Source: Xanthocytophaga agilis
GTDB taxonomy: Bacteria; Bacteroidota; Bacteroidia; Cytophagales; 172606-1
NCBI RefSeq assembly: GCF_030068605.1
Contig: NZ_JASJOU010000019.1
Span: 62,001-126,000 of the forward strand
Length of the DNA: 64,000 nt
Reading direction: 5' to 3'
Each line of letters starts with the position of its first letter. Position 1 is the stretch's first letter. Below, piece after piece: positions 1 to 8,469 of the stretch. Both the position numbers and the translations under genes were made by a program. Below the pieces are notes generated by a model. That model worked only from the letters and a program-made list of their open reading frames with translations, was not told the DNA's origin and did no database searches.

Positions 1-233
1 ACAGCTTTGAAACCCAAATGAGGTAATGGCGTATAACTAAGGTCAAAATGTACGCCTTCTACCAACATGTCTGTAGAAAGAAGTGTGTAATGTGTTGCAT
101 CCTGTGCAATTACAGCAGCATCATCGCCTATACCTTTAATTGACTCAGGATTTTGCAATGAGAAACGTGAGTTTATGTGATTTATGAGTCCAAACTCTCC
201 TAATGAAGCAAGTTCTGTACGTGTTATATCCAT
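1..233 (-). CDS. thiL: Thiamine-monophosphate kinase, N-terminal part (cut by window edge)
   Basis: Only the first 77 or so codons are inside the window; the gene runs off the left edge. Reading the minus strand from the ATG at 233 gives a protein starting MDITRTELASLGEFGLINHI, then GIGDDAAVI and STDMLVEGVHFD. GDDAA and STDMLVEGVHF are the hallmark metal- and ATP-binding segments of ThiL, which phosphorylates thiamine monophosphate to thiamine diphosphate in the cytoplasm. The gene diverges from the polysaccharide export operon and has its own promoter-like TATTTTTG about 50 bases upstream. The N-terminus is a close match to the family, so the call is firm although the rest cannot be seen. 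Confidence 0.9.
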   Translation of the reverse strand, partial: MDITRTELASLGEFGLINHINSRFSLQNPESIKGIGDDAAVIAQDATHYTLLSTDMLVEGVHFDLSYTPLPHLGFKA

Positions 234-285
234 AAAAAGGTAAAATCGGTAAGATGTAAATTTTCACAAACAATTAACAAAGCAA

Positions 286-293
286 CAAAAATA
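286..293 (-). promoter_or_regulatory. Bacteroidota -7 promoter element for thiL
   Basis: On the minus strand this reads TATTTTTG, matching the Bacteroidota sigma-A -7 consensus TAnnTTTG. It lies 52 bases upstream of the thiL start. No convincing -33 TTTG was found at the usual distance. Confidence 0.45.
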
Positions 294-369
294 ATGCTCA
301 TTTAAGAATCAAAATACAGGGATTTATTCAGATTAGTAATACAATTACCTGAGAATCGTTTTTTTGTCA

Positions 370-377
370 TACATTTG
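370..377 (+). promoter_or_regulatory. Bacteroidota -7 promoter element for the polysaccharide export operon
   Basis: TACATTTG matches TAnnTTTG and lies about 46 bases before the start of the Wza-like gene, giving an expected leader of roughly 40 bases. The -33 element is not obvious. Confidence 0.4.
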
Positions 378-423
378 TCTATCACATTCTATTGATTGAG
401 AGTTTGAAGCATATAGCTTATTT

Positions 424-1233
424 ATGAAATATTACATCTGGTTTCTATTTATAGTTCTACTTATATCATCTTTTGGTTGCATTCCATATAAAAGAGTTGT
501 CTACTTTCAGAAAACAGCAGCAGATGCACCGGACTCTACCTATCTGAACCAAGATTATGAGTTCACAATAGCTCCATTTGACATTTTGGCACTAAAGATG
601 ACAGGCTTTATCAATGAAGAAGGTCAAAATGTATTAAGCCCTTTTAATACTCCTGTAAATGCAAGTGGTGCTTCAGCAGGGGCAGCTTATGGGGCTGGAA
701 TTCTAGTAGATAAAAATGGAGAAATTGAATTACATTATGTTGGAAAAGTAAAAGTTGCAGGTTTAACACTTGATCAAGCTGCAGATACTTTGAAATCAGC
801 GTTGGCAAAGTATATTATTACTGCAGATAATGGAATTAGTGTAGATATTAAAATACTTAACTATTCTATAACTGTTTTGGGAGAAGTAGGATCACAAGGA
901 ATTTTAAAGGTAGAAAATGAATATATAACTCTTACAGATGCAATAGCAAAATCTGGAGGGGTAACACAATTTGGCAATATGAAAACTGTCAGAATTATCA
1001 GATCAGATAGATTGACAAAGAAAACTACAACCTATCGTGTTGACTTAACGACCCAGACACCAGTATCTCCTATATTATCCAGATTGCAACCAAATGATGT
1101 TATTGTAGTAGATCCTCTTCGTCGAAAACAATTTAGTACAGCAAGTCAGGTAATTGCCCTGCTATCTACTGTTATTACAGTACCGCTACTAATTATAAGT
1201 ACCGTCAATACTATTAACAATTTTACCAAATAA
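424..1233 (+). CDS. Wza-like polysaccharide export lipoprotein
   Basis: A 269-residue outer-membrane polysaccharide export protein. The N-terminus is a lipoprotein signal with lipobox SSFGC (lipidated Cys19), followed by the poly_export region typical of Bacteroidota (PYKRVVYFQ, then YEFTIAPFDILALKM) and an SLBB-like segment (VLGEVGSQGILKV). A hydrophobic stretch near the C-terminus (about residues 240-262) can form the terminal transmembrane helix seen in Wza-type proteins. It should form the outer-membrane channel through which a capsule or exopolysaccharide leaves the cell. The gene is 18 bases upstream of the Wzc-like kinase and is clearly in the same operon. Confidence 0.9.
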   Translation: MKYYIWFLFIVLLISSFGCIPYKRVVYFQKTAADAPDSTYLNQDYEFTIAPFDILALKMTGFINEEGQNVLSPFNTPVNASGASAGAAYGAGILVDKNGEIELHYVGKVKVAGLTLDQAADTLKSALAKYIITADNGISVDIKILNYSITVLGEVGSQGILKVENEYITLTDAIAKSGGVTQFGNMKTVRIIRSDRLTKKTTTYRVDLTTQTPVSPILSRLQPNDVIVVDPLRRKQFSTASQVIALLSTVITVPLLIISTVNTINNFTK

Positions 1234-1251
1234 CCAGCTTGGCCATTTAAT

Positions 1252-3666
1252 ATGAATCAGGAGTTTTCCTCCCCCTTGGAGAATAAGGATATTGATTTTG
1301 GACAAATATTTAAACTAATTCTAAGCCATTGGTGGGTGATTGTATTGTGTTTAATTATAGGTATAATAAGTGCCAATCTGTACAATCGATATACTGTTCC
1401 TATATATAGTTCTACAGGAACTATCATTGTCAAAGATGAATCCTCTACAACATTGGGAGCAGATGCGGCTCAACTACAAGAATGGGACATTCTTCATTTG
1501 AAAAAGAATCTGACTACAGAGATTGAGATAATAAAATCTCAGAGTGTTATAGAACGCGCTGTAAGTCATATGACTTTTGTTGATGTATCTTATTTTGCAA
1601 TGGGTCGATTTAAAACCACCGAACTATATAAAAACACTCCATTTATTGTTGCTATTGACACATTTTATGCCAGAGAACAGAAATTTAATATTCAGTTTCT
1701 TGATACTGCTAGGTTTAAATTCAGCTATCAAAGGGGGGAAGAAGAGATTAGTTCCGTGCATAGAATCAATGAAAAAATTAATAATCAATTTGGTATATTC
1801 TCTATAACTAAAAACATCCAAAGACCGAGCAATCCTACTCTTAATGAACCTTACTCTTTTATTGTACATTATCCCTGGACACCTATAGGTAAATTCAGAG
1901 GAAGTGTAGGCATATCTCGAGGAAATGAAGAAACATCTATGCTCTATATTTCCTGCCAAGACAATGTTCCTGAAAGAGCTATGGATTTTGTCAATGCATT
2001 AATTAAAGCATATCAGGAGCGATCTGTCGAAGAAAAGACCAAAGTGGCTAAAAACACATTAAAATTTATTGGAGAGTTATTAGCTGCATATAGAGATTCA
2101 TTAAATTCATCAGAACAACAGATTGAAAGATTTCAACGTAGCAAAGGTATTATTAATCTGACACCTGATTTTTCACAGAGCCGCCTTGTAAAGTATATTG
2201 ATCAAAAAGCAAATCTGGAATTGGAACTTCGGGCACTGGATTCATTAGAAACATCTGTACGTAAAGGCAAAGATCCGAGCTTGATTTCCACAACAAACAT
2301 GGGAACAGAAGATAGTCGTTTTGCTAGTTCTTTGTCACAGATAAGCCAGTTACAAATTAGAAGAAATATGATGCAGACATCATTAACTCCTAATAACCCT
2401 GAATTAAAACGTATTGACAGACAGCTAGAGCTAGCTCGAAAAAATTTATTCACAACACTGCAAAGCTATAAAGACGCACTGGAAAATAATTTGCGTACCA
2501 TTAACCAGGAAATACGAAAATACGAAACTGAACTTGACAAGATACCATCAACACAACGCGAAAATACAGGTATTCGTCGGCGCTATGAAATACACGCATC
2601 TAATTATCAGTCCTTATTGGCAAGAAGAGAAAGCTATAGTATTGCAGAAGCAGCTACATTATCTGATGTAGTTGTTCTCGATTATGCATACCTTCCTGGT
2701 GGTCCTGTTCGTCCCAAGCCTAATTCTGCATATGTCATAGCAATATTTGTTAGTCTATCAATAGCTGCAACATTTATTATCATTAAAATCCTTTTAAAAG
2801 ATACTATAACAGATCGCAGTGAGGTTGAGAAAAACACACGAGTTCCGATTTTAGGTATTGTCAGTCATAGCCCACGGCCAGGGAAATCTAATCTGGTAGT
2901 AATTGACAGGCCTAAATCTATAATTTCGGAATCTTTTCGTTCTATTCGAACTAATCTTCAGTATTTGGCAAGCCAGTCTGAACATAAAGTTGTTTTGGTT
3001 ACCTCCACTATTAGTGGCGAAGGAAAAACGTTCTTTACATTAAATATTGGTTCTATCCTGGCTCTTTCTGACAAAAAGGTGTTGATGGTAGGTTTGGATC
3101 TACGAAAGCCAAAATTACAATTAGAATTTAACTTACCAGGAGAAAAAGGCATTACTCAAGTACTTATAGGCAAACTAAAATGGCAGGATGCTATTGTCCA
3201 TACACCTGTCAATAATCTACATCTTTTACCAGCGGGGGCTATCCCACCTAATCCATCGGAGCTAATTATGAGTCCGGCAATGGAACAGCTTATGGAAGAT
3301 TTACGCAATGAGTATGACTATATTCTTATAGATACACCACCAGTAGGTCTGGTAACAGATGCAGTAATTGCTATGAAATTTGCTGATGTAAATGTATACC
3401 TGGTTAGGCAAAAGAAGTCCAAGAAAGTCTTTTTAGAAACCATCAATAAAATATATCAGGAAAAAACAGCAAAAAACCTTGCCATTGTTCTTAACGATTT
3501 TCGCACAAGTTCAGGGTATGGATATAATTACGGATATGGGTATGGATACGGCTATGGTTATGGCTATTATGATGAGGATACAACTAAAAAGACGCTGTTA
3601 AAACGTATATTTAAACGCTTAGGATCTCCATTTCAGTGGATTCGCAGAAGATTCGACAGCCAATAG
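1252..3666 (+). CDS. Wzc-like chain-length determinant and tyrosine autokinase
   Basis: An 804-residue inner-membrane protein combining a Wzz domain with a cytoplasmic BY-kinase. A first membrane helix lies near residues 25-45 and a second near 490-510, with a coiled-coil/GNVR-type periplasmic region between. The kinase shows Walker A ISGEGKT (about 587-593), Walker A' VLMVGLDLRKP (610-620) and Walker B ILIDTPP (691-697). The C-terminus carries a tyrosine cluster at residues 755-773 made of Gly-Tyr pairs, ten tyrosines in all, which is the expected autophosphorylation tail. Together with the Wza-like partner it controls polymer length and export. The next gene starts 29 bases after its stop. 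Confidence 0.92.
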   Translation: MNQEFSSPLENKDIDFGQIFKLILSHWWVIVLCLIIGIISANLYNRYTVPIYSSTGTIIVKDESSTTLGADAAQLQEWDILHLKKNLTTEIEIIKSQSVIERAVSHMTFVDVSYFAMGRFKTTELYKNTPFIVAIDTFYAREQKFNIQFLDTARFKFSYQRGEEEISSVHRINEKINNQFGIFSITKNIQRPSNPTLNEPYSFIVHYPWTPIGKFRGSVGISRGNEETSMLYISCQDNVPERAMDFVNALIKAYQERSVEEKTKVAKNTLKFIGELLAAYRDSLNSSEQQIERFQRSKGIINLTPDFSQSRLVKYIDQKANLELELRALDSLETSVRKGKDPSLISTTNMGTEDSRFASSLSQISQLQIRRNMMQTSLTPNNPELKRIDRQLELARKNLFTTLQSYKDALENNLRTINQEIRKYETELDKIPSTQRENTGIRRRYEIHASNYQSLLARRESYSIAEAATLSDVVVLDYAYLPGGPVRPKPNSAYVIAIFVSLSIAATFIIIKILLKDTITDRSEVEKNTRVPILGIVSHSPRPGKSNLVVIDRPKSIISESFRSIRTNLQYLASQSEHKVVLVTSTISGEGKTFFTLNIGSILALSDKKVLMVGLDLRKPKLQLEFNLPGEKGITQVLIGKLKWQDAIVHTPVNNLHLLPAGAIPPNPSELIMSPAMEQLMEDLRNEYDYILIDTPPVGLVTDAVIAMKFADVNVYLVRQKKSKKVFLETINKIYQEKTAKNLAIVLNDFRTSSGYGYNYGYGYGYGYGYGYYDEDTTKKTLLKRIFKRLGSPFQWIRRRFDSQ

Positions 3667-3695
3667 GATACTTAATTCTTAATAAAAACAGAGAA

Positions 3696-4796
3696 ATGCA
3701 AAAAAAACTGCTTACAGTTGTAGGAACACGTCCCAATATTATTAAAATTACTCAATTTGATAAGGTTGTACAGCAATATCCTCAGCTTACTCATAAATTA
3801 CTGCATACAGGCCAGCATTATAATCACAATATGAGTGATGTTTTTTTTGAGGAACTTCATCTTGCACAACCACAATACCGAATTCAGGCAGAAACTACTA
3901 CTGTTATTACTCAGATGGCTCAGATTATGCAGGGCATTGAGGGGGTAGTCCGTGAATATAAACCAGATATGCTATTAGTAGTAGGCGATGTTACATCTAC
4001 ACTGGCAGCAGCACTGGTAGCAAATAAAACAAATACGCCATTAGCCCATATAGAAAGTGGCTTACGCAGTTATGATAGGGAAATGCCTGAAGAAATAAAC
4101 CGGATATTGACAGACGCGATTACGGACCTGTTCTTCGTAACAGAGCAAAGCGGACTTGATAATTTGCTATCAGAAAAGAAATCGCCAGAATCAATTCATC
4201 TGGTAGGCAATACAATGATTGATACATTAGTAGCTTATGATGTAGATATTCAGCAATCCAAAATACTGGGAAAACTGGAAATACAGCCTCAACACTATGC
4301 ACTGATGACTATGCACCGTCCAGGAAACGTAGATACTCTCTCCGGACTGGAACAACTGCTGGATATTATCGCCGAATTAACCCGTGAACTAAAAATTATT
4401 TTCCCGATTCATCCCAGAACACTCAATCGTCTTAAAGAATTTAATCTGTATGACCAGGTAGAAACTAATCCCAATCTTATTCTATCTGATCCTGTAGGAT
4501 ACTTGGATTTTCAGAAACTAATTCTGCATGCCCGTTATGTCATTACAGACAGCGGTGGAATCCAAGAAGAAACAACATTCAGAAAGGTGCCATGTATCAC
4601 CCTGAGACCTAACACAGAAAGACCATCTACGATAGATCTCGGTTCCAATACACTTCTGCACTTTGACAAAGAAAAAATCCTGACAACTGTAAATCAGATT
4701 AATACTGGCGATTACAAGACTTGTGGCATTCCGCCTCTTTGGGATGGAAAAGCAACTGAGCGGATTTTCTCTTTAATAGATAAATTCCTGAACTAA
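3696..4796 (+). CDS. wecB: UDP-N-acetylglucosamine 2-epimerase (non-hydrolysing)
   Basis: A 366-residue cytoplasmic enzyme that interconverts UDP-GlcNAc and UDP-ManNAc, supplying an amino-sugar precursor for surface polysaccharide. Visible family motifs are VVGTRPNIIK at the N-terminus, HTGQHYNHNMSD, HIESGLRSYDREMPEEINR and the nucleotide-binding DSGGIQEE. The frame is open upstream to an ATG at 3636, but that would overlap the preceding gene by 31 bases and add residues unlike the family; the ATG at 3696 places GTRPN where it belongs, so it was chosen. It is the third gene of the export operon. A strong bidirectional terminator follows. Confidence 0.93.
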   Translation: MQKKLLTVVGTRPNIIKITQFDKVVQQYPQLTHKLLHTGQHYNHNMSDVFFEELHLAQPQYRIQAETTTVITQMAQIMQGIEGVVREYKPDMLLVVGDVTSTLAAALVANKTNTPLAHIESGLRSYDREMPEEINRILTDAITDLFFVTEQSGLDNLLSEKKSPESIHLVGNTMIDTLVAYDVDIQQSKILGKLEIQPQHYALMTMHRPGNVDTLSGLEQLLDIIAELTRELKIIFPIHPRTLNRLKEFNLYDQVETNPNLILSDPVGYLDFQKLILHARYVITDSGGIQEETTFRKVPCITLRPNTERPSTIDLGSNTLLHFDKEKILTTVNQINTGDYKTCGIPPLWDGKATERIFSLIDKFLN

Positions 4797-4802
4797 TTAC
4801 AC

Positions 4803-4837
4803 ACATCTGGCAGTTGAATAATCTAACTGCCAGATGT
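4803..4837. terminator. Bidirectional terminator between wecB and the epimerase gene
   Basis: A perfect 13-base-pair stem (ACATCTGGCAGTT and its complement) with a 9-base loop lies between two convergent genes. It overlaps the last 15 bases of the minus-strand gene. T- or A-rich flanks are short. Confidence 0.75.
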
Positions 4838-5239
4838 ATTCTCAATAGCTTGACATAACTCTATTAAGACCCCGTTAGTTGTCTTGGGATGTAAAAAACA
4901 TACCAGTTTATTATCTGCTCCAAACTTAGGCATTGCATTAATCAGGGTAAACCCTTCTCCTTCCAATCTCTTCATTTCAGCATAGATGTCCTTCACCTCA
5001 AAAGCAATGTGATGCATACCCTCTCCTCTTTTTTCAATATATTTGGCAATTGCACTATCAGGGTTAGTAGCCTGTAATAATTCGATCTTGCTATCTCCAA
5101 CCTGAAAAAAAGAGGTAATTACATTTTCAGATTCTACAAACTCCCGCTTGTAAGAAGCAACTCCCAATAATTTTTCAAATAACTGTTCTGAAAAATCTAC
5201 ATCTTTGACAGCTACTCCTATATGTTCTATTTTTTGCAT
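4823..5239 (-). CDS. mce: Methylmalonyl-CoA epimerase
   Basis: A 138-residue VOC-fold enzyme that interconverts the (2R) and (2S) forms of methylmalonyl-CoA in propionate/succinate metabolism. Family features visible are IEHIGVAV at the N-terminus (metal ligand His6), KIELLQ (Glu53), GEGMHHIAFEV (His76/77) and NGVLIELCQ (Glu127), the spaced His/Glu ligand set of the family. Length is normal. It is a single gene, convergent with the polysaccharide operon and divergent from the IscA-type gene. Confidence 0.9.
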   Translation of the reverse strand: MQKIEHIGVAVKDVDFSEQLFEKLLGVASYKREFVESENVITSFFQVGDSKIELLQATNPDSAIAKYIEKRGEGMHHIAFEVKDIYAEMKRLEGEGFTLINAMPKFGADNKLVCFLHPKTTNGVLIELCQAIENTSGS

Positions 5240-5269
5240 AATGAACTTTTCTAAAAGACAATCCGTTTT

Positions 5270-5277
5270 TATATTTG
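5270..5277 (+). promoter_or_regulatory. Candidate -7 element for the IscA-type gene
   Basis: TATATTTG matches TAnnTTTG, 76 bases upstream of the start codon at 5353. No clear -33 TTTG was seen. Confidence 0.35.
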
Positions 5278-5352
5278 TAAAAATAGCATTGTTTGCAAAG
5301 TATCAAAAACAAATAAATATCGGTATCTCTCATTCATTTCCTTTACATAGAC

Positions 5353-5679
5353 ATGATTACAATAACAGATATAGCCAAAGATAAAATCATTGAACTGCGT
5401 CAGAAAGATGGGTTAAACGGTGAACACAATATTCGTGTAGCAGTATCAGGTGGTGGATGTTCTGGTTTAATGTATGATCTGAAGTTTGATGCAGCTATCC
5501 AACCACAGGACCAGATCTTTGAAGACAAAGGAATTAAAATTTTGGTTGACAAGAAGAGTCTTTTGTATCTGTTGGGAACAGAGCTGGATTTTTCAGATGG
5601 ATTAAATGGAAAAGGCTTCCAGTTCAAAAACCCTAATGCAACCCGTACCTGTGGATGTGGAGAAAGTTTTGCAGTCTAA
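5353..5679 (+). CDS. Iron-sulfur cluster assembly/carrier protein, IscA/ErpA/SufA family
   Basis: A 108-residue HesB-fold protein. The three conserved cysteines are present: Cys36 in SGGGCSGLMYDL, and Cys100 and Cys102 in the C-terminal TCGCGESF. Such A-type carriers receive Fe-S clusters and pass them to apo-enzymes in the cytoplasm. No other suf or isc gene is next to it, so the subtype (IscA, SufA or ErpA) cannot be assigned from context. A strong terminator follows the gene. Confidence 0.9.
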   Translation: MITITDIAKDKIIELRQKDGLNGEHNIRVAVSGGGCSGLMYDLKFDAAIQPQDQIFEDKGIKILVDKKSLLYLLGTELDFSDGLNGKGFQFKNPNATRTCGCGESFAV

Positions 5680-5708
5680 CTTTATCAGGCAATAAAAATC
5701 TATTTCGA

Positions 5709-5739
5709 CCCATGAGAGTTTTCTCATGGGTTTATTTTT
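5709..5739 (+). terminator. Rho-independent terminator after the IscA-type gene
   Basis: A perfect 9-base-pair stem (CCCATGAGA and TCTCATGGG) with loop GTTT is followed by TTTATTTTT, a textbook intrinsic terminator. Its T-tract overlaps a promoter-like box for the next gene. Confidence 0.9.
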
Positions 5740-5740
5740 G
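5733..5740 (+). promoter_or_regulatory. Candidate -7 element for pcrA
   Basis: TATTTTTG matches TAnnTTTG and is embedded in the T-tract of the upstream terminator. It lies about 106 bases before the pcrA start codon. Confidence 0.35.
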
Positions 5741-5845
5741 TAACTTGCACCTCATTTTTCAAATCTATATTTCTTCAGACAGAGGATTTGATTCCCCGGA
5801 AAGCAAATTGTAGAAAAGAGTAACTTACCTGCCTAATTAACCAAT

Positions 5846-8080
5846 ATGAATTACTTAGAAGGACTTAATGAGCCACAACGCGAAGCTGTAACACATGGAG
5901 AAGGCCCTTTAATGATTATTGCAGGCGCTGGTTCAGGCAAAACCCGCGTATTAACCTATCGCATTGCCCATTTGATGAACAGAGGTGTAGATCCATTTCG
6001 GATTATGGCCCTGACCTTTACCAACAAGGCAGCGGATGAGATGCGTAGTCGTCTTGAGAAGGTTGTAGGAACTGATGCACGCAATATCTGGGCAGGAACT
6101 TTCCACTCTGTTTTTTCACGTATTTTGCGAATAGAGGCTCAAAAGATTGGATTTACGAGCCAGTTTTCCATCTATGATACGGATGATGCAAAATCGTTAA
6201 TTCGAACAATCCTTAAGGAAATGAGCCTGGATGATAAAGTATATCGGGTTAATAATGTACTCTACAGAATATCATCTGCCAAAAATAATCTAATTTCTGC
6301 AGAAGCCTATATGAACAGTGCAGAATATCGTGCAGATGATGAAGCAAGTCGGGTACCCGAATTAGGAAAGGTGTATAAAACGTATCAGGAAAGATTACGA
6401 AGAGCTAATGCAATGGACTTTGATGACCTGTTGTTCAATACCAATGTGCTGTTCCGTGATCATGTGGATGTACTCAATAAATATCAACAAAAGTTCCATT
6501 ATATGTTTGTTGATGAGTTTCAGGATACCAATATCTCTCAGTATCTTATTACCAAAAAGATTGCGGCTGTTCATCAGAATATATGTGTGGTAGGAGATGA
6601 TGCGCAAAGTATTTATGCCTTCCGGGGGGCTAATATTCAGAACATACTTAATTTTCAGCGCGATTTTCCAGATACCAGAATTGTAAAACTGGAACAAAAC
6701 TACCGATCCACACAGAATATTGTTAATGCAGCCAACTCTGTAATTGCTAAGAATAAAAGTCAGCTTCAAAAGAATGTATGGACAGCAAATGAGGAAGGCA
6801 ATAAGATTGAGTTAATAAAAGCATCTTCTGATAATGAGGAAGGATCTTTGATAGCAAATTCCATCTTTGAAGAGAAAATGTTGTATCAAAGGCATAATGA
6901 TGAGTTTGCGATTTTGTATCGTACCAATGCTCAATCCCGTGCATTTGAAGAAGCTTTGCGTAAGAAAAACATCAAGTACCGACTGATTGGTGGTGTTTCA
7001 TTCTATCAACGGAAAGAGATTAAAGATCTGATCTCCTATCTGCGTTTTACAATCAATCAAAGCGATGAGGAGGCATTTAAACGTATTATCAATTTACCCA
7101 AACGTGGGATTGGAGATACCACTGTAGCTAAAATAGTGGTAGCTGCCATGGAAAATAACCTTACACTTTGGGAAGTAGTAGCGAATCCTAAACCCTATCT
7201 GGGAGATCGATTATCAGCTCCTATTGAAAATTTTTCGGCTCTGATTAAAAGTTTTCATGCAACTTCTGTTATCAAGGACGCTTATGAAACAGCTGCACAT
7301 GTAGCCAAAGCGTCTGGCTTATTGAAGGAATTGCATGAAGATAAAACTGTAGAAGGATTGGCTCGCTATGAAAACGTTCAGGAATTGCTGAACGCAATTA
7401 AAGAGTATGTAGACAACCCTGAAAGCCCTGATAAAAGCCTTTCCTCTTTCTTACAGAGCGTATCTTTGCTGACCAGTGCCGATGATGAAAAAGATGATAA
7501 GGCAGATAGAGTTACACTAATGACTATACACTCTGCCAAGGGATTGGAGTTTAAACATGTATTCATTGTAGGTATGGAAGAAGATCTGTTTCCCTCTCAG
7601 ATGATGTTGTCCAGCATGGCAGATTTGGAGGAAGAACGACGTTTGTTTTATGTAGCCATTACACGGGCTGAACATAAACTCACACTTTCCTATGCAGAAA
7701 CCCGCTATCGTTTTGGAAGGCTGCAAACCTGTGAGCCAAGTCGTTTCCTAAAGGAGATTGATGCCAGCTATATGAGGATGACACAAAATACTCGTACGTT
7801 TGAAACAGAACGTAATACAAGCTTTGTCAAGAATCTCACAACACGCAAAGCGCCACCAGTCACTACTCCAGCCACTACACATGCTCCTTCAACTAACTTT
7901 ATAGCTAGTGATACATCTACTCTTACAGTAGGAATGAAAGTTGAGCATCCGAAGTTCGGATTTGGGGTGGTTACCTCTATTGACTTTAGTACTCCAGATA
8001 AGAAAGCAAAGATTAAGTTTGAGAAGGATGGAGAGAAAACTCTGTTATTAAGCTTTGCCAAATTAATGATTCATGAATAA
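5846..8080 (+). CDS. pcrA: ATP-dependent 3'-5' DNA helicase, UvrD/PcrA family
   Basis: A 744-residue superfamily 1A helicase acting in nucleotide excision repair and replication restart. Visible motifs: Q-motif LNEPQREAV, Walker A AGAGSGKTRV (Lys32), motif Ia ALTFTNKAADEM, Walker B VDEFQDTN, motif III VVGDDAQSIYAFRGA, motif IV QNYRST, motif V TIHSAKGLEF and motif VI FYVAITRA. The C-terminal about 55 residues (VEHPKFGFGVV) are the Tudor-like domain by which PcrA binds RNA polymerase. Length and domain order are normal. It is monocistronic, bounded by hairpins on both sides. Confidence 0.95.
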   Translation: MNYLEGLNEPQREAVTHGEGPLMIIAGAGSGKTRVLTYRIAHLMNRGVDPFRIMALTFTNKAADEMRSRLEKVVGTDARNIWAGTFHSVFSRILRIEAQKIGFTSQFSIYDTDDAKSLIRTILKEMSLDDKVYRVNNVLYRISSAKNNLISAEAYMNSAEYRADDEASRVPELGKVYKTYQERLRRANAMDFDDLLFNTNVLFRDHVDVLNKYQQKFHYMFVDEFQDTNISQYLITKKIAAVHQNICVVGDDAQSIYAFRGANIQNILNFQRDFPDTRIVKLEQNYRSTQNIVNAANSVIAKNKSQLQKNVWTANEEGNKIELIKASSDNEEGSLIANSIFEEKMLYQRHNDEFAILYRTNAQSRAFEEALRKKNIKYRLIGGVSFYQRKEIKDLISYLRFTINQSDEEAFKRIINLPKRGIGDTTVAKIVVAAMENNLTLWEVVANPKPYLGDRLSAPIENFSALIKSFHATSVIKDAYETAAHVAKASGLLKELHEDKTVEGLARYENVQELLNAIKEYVDNPESPDKSLSSFLQSVSLLTSADDEKDDKADRVTLMTIHSAKGLEFKHVFIVGMEEDLFPSQMMLSSMADLEEERRLFYVAITRAEHKLTLSYAETRYRFGRLQTCEPSRFLKEIDASYMRMTQNTRTFETERNTSFVKNLTTRKAPPVTTPATTHAPSTNFIASDTSTLTVGMKVEHPKFGFGVVTSIDFSTPDKKAKIKFEKDGEKTLLLSFAKLMIHE

Positions 8081-8086
8081 TATGAT

Positions 8087-8129
8087 AGCTTCTATAGCGG
8101 TTGGAGCTTTTACTATCGCTATAGAAGCT
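8087..8129 (+). terminator. Long hairpin downstream of pcrA
   Basis: A perfect 13-base-pair inverted repeat (AGCTTCTATAGCG and its complement) with a 17-base loop starts 6 bases after the pcrA stop. It lacks a long T-tract directly behind the stem, so it may be an imperfect terminator or a 3'-end stabiliser. Confidence 0.6.
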
Positions 8130-8154
8130 CTTATACTAATTATCTTTTCTCTGT

Positions 8155-8469
8155 ATGTTTCTACTGATTATTCAGGTTGTGCTCAATCTGATTTATAGCT
8201 TCATTGCATCTAATACGTATAACAGATTATTTAAAACAACTGCCATTATCATCTTCCCACTATTGGCAATTTTCTTACCAATACTTCCATTATTAATCAT
8301 AGTAAGTAGCTCATCCGCTCCAGATGCTTCTGCATTTGGATACTCAAATGATCTTTTATTTAGTTGGCTTATGCAGATAGGTATGTCTCTATTTATTCAA
8401 ATCCTATTTAACCTCTTCTTAACTAACAAGATTCAGACTTTTAGAGTAAAAGCAAAAGGAATAAACTAG
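8155..8469 (+). CDS. Small membrane protein of unknown function
   Basis: A 104-residue, strongly hydrophobic protein with three likely membrane helices (about residues 3-20, 26-50 and 72-92) and a short basic C-terminal tail (RVKAKG). No family was recognised. It sits 75 bases after pcrA, beyond a hairpin, and is convergent with the TPR sensor kinase; the two stop codons overlap on a CTAG palindrome. The membrane-like composition argues that it is real, but there is no functional clue. Confidence 0.55.
   Translation: MFLLIIQVVLNLIYSFIASNTYNRLFKTTAIIIFPLLAIFLPILPLLIIVSSSSAPDASAFGYSNDLLFSWLMQIGMSLFIQILFNLFLTNKIQTFRVKAKGIN

Noticed and set aside
3636-3695. Upstream start of the WecB-like frame
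   Set aside because: It would overlap the Wzc-like gene and add 20 residues before GTRPN that homologues lack.
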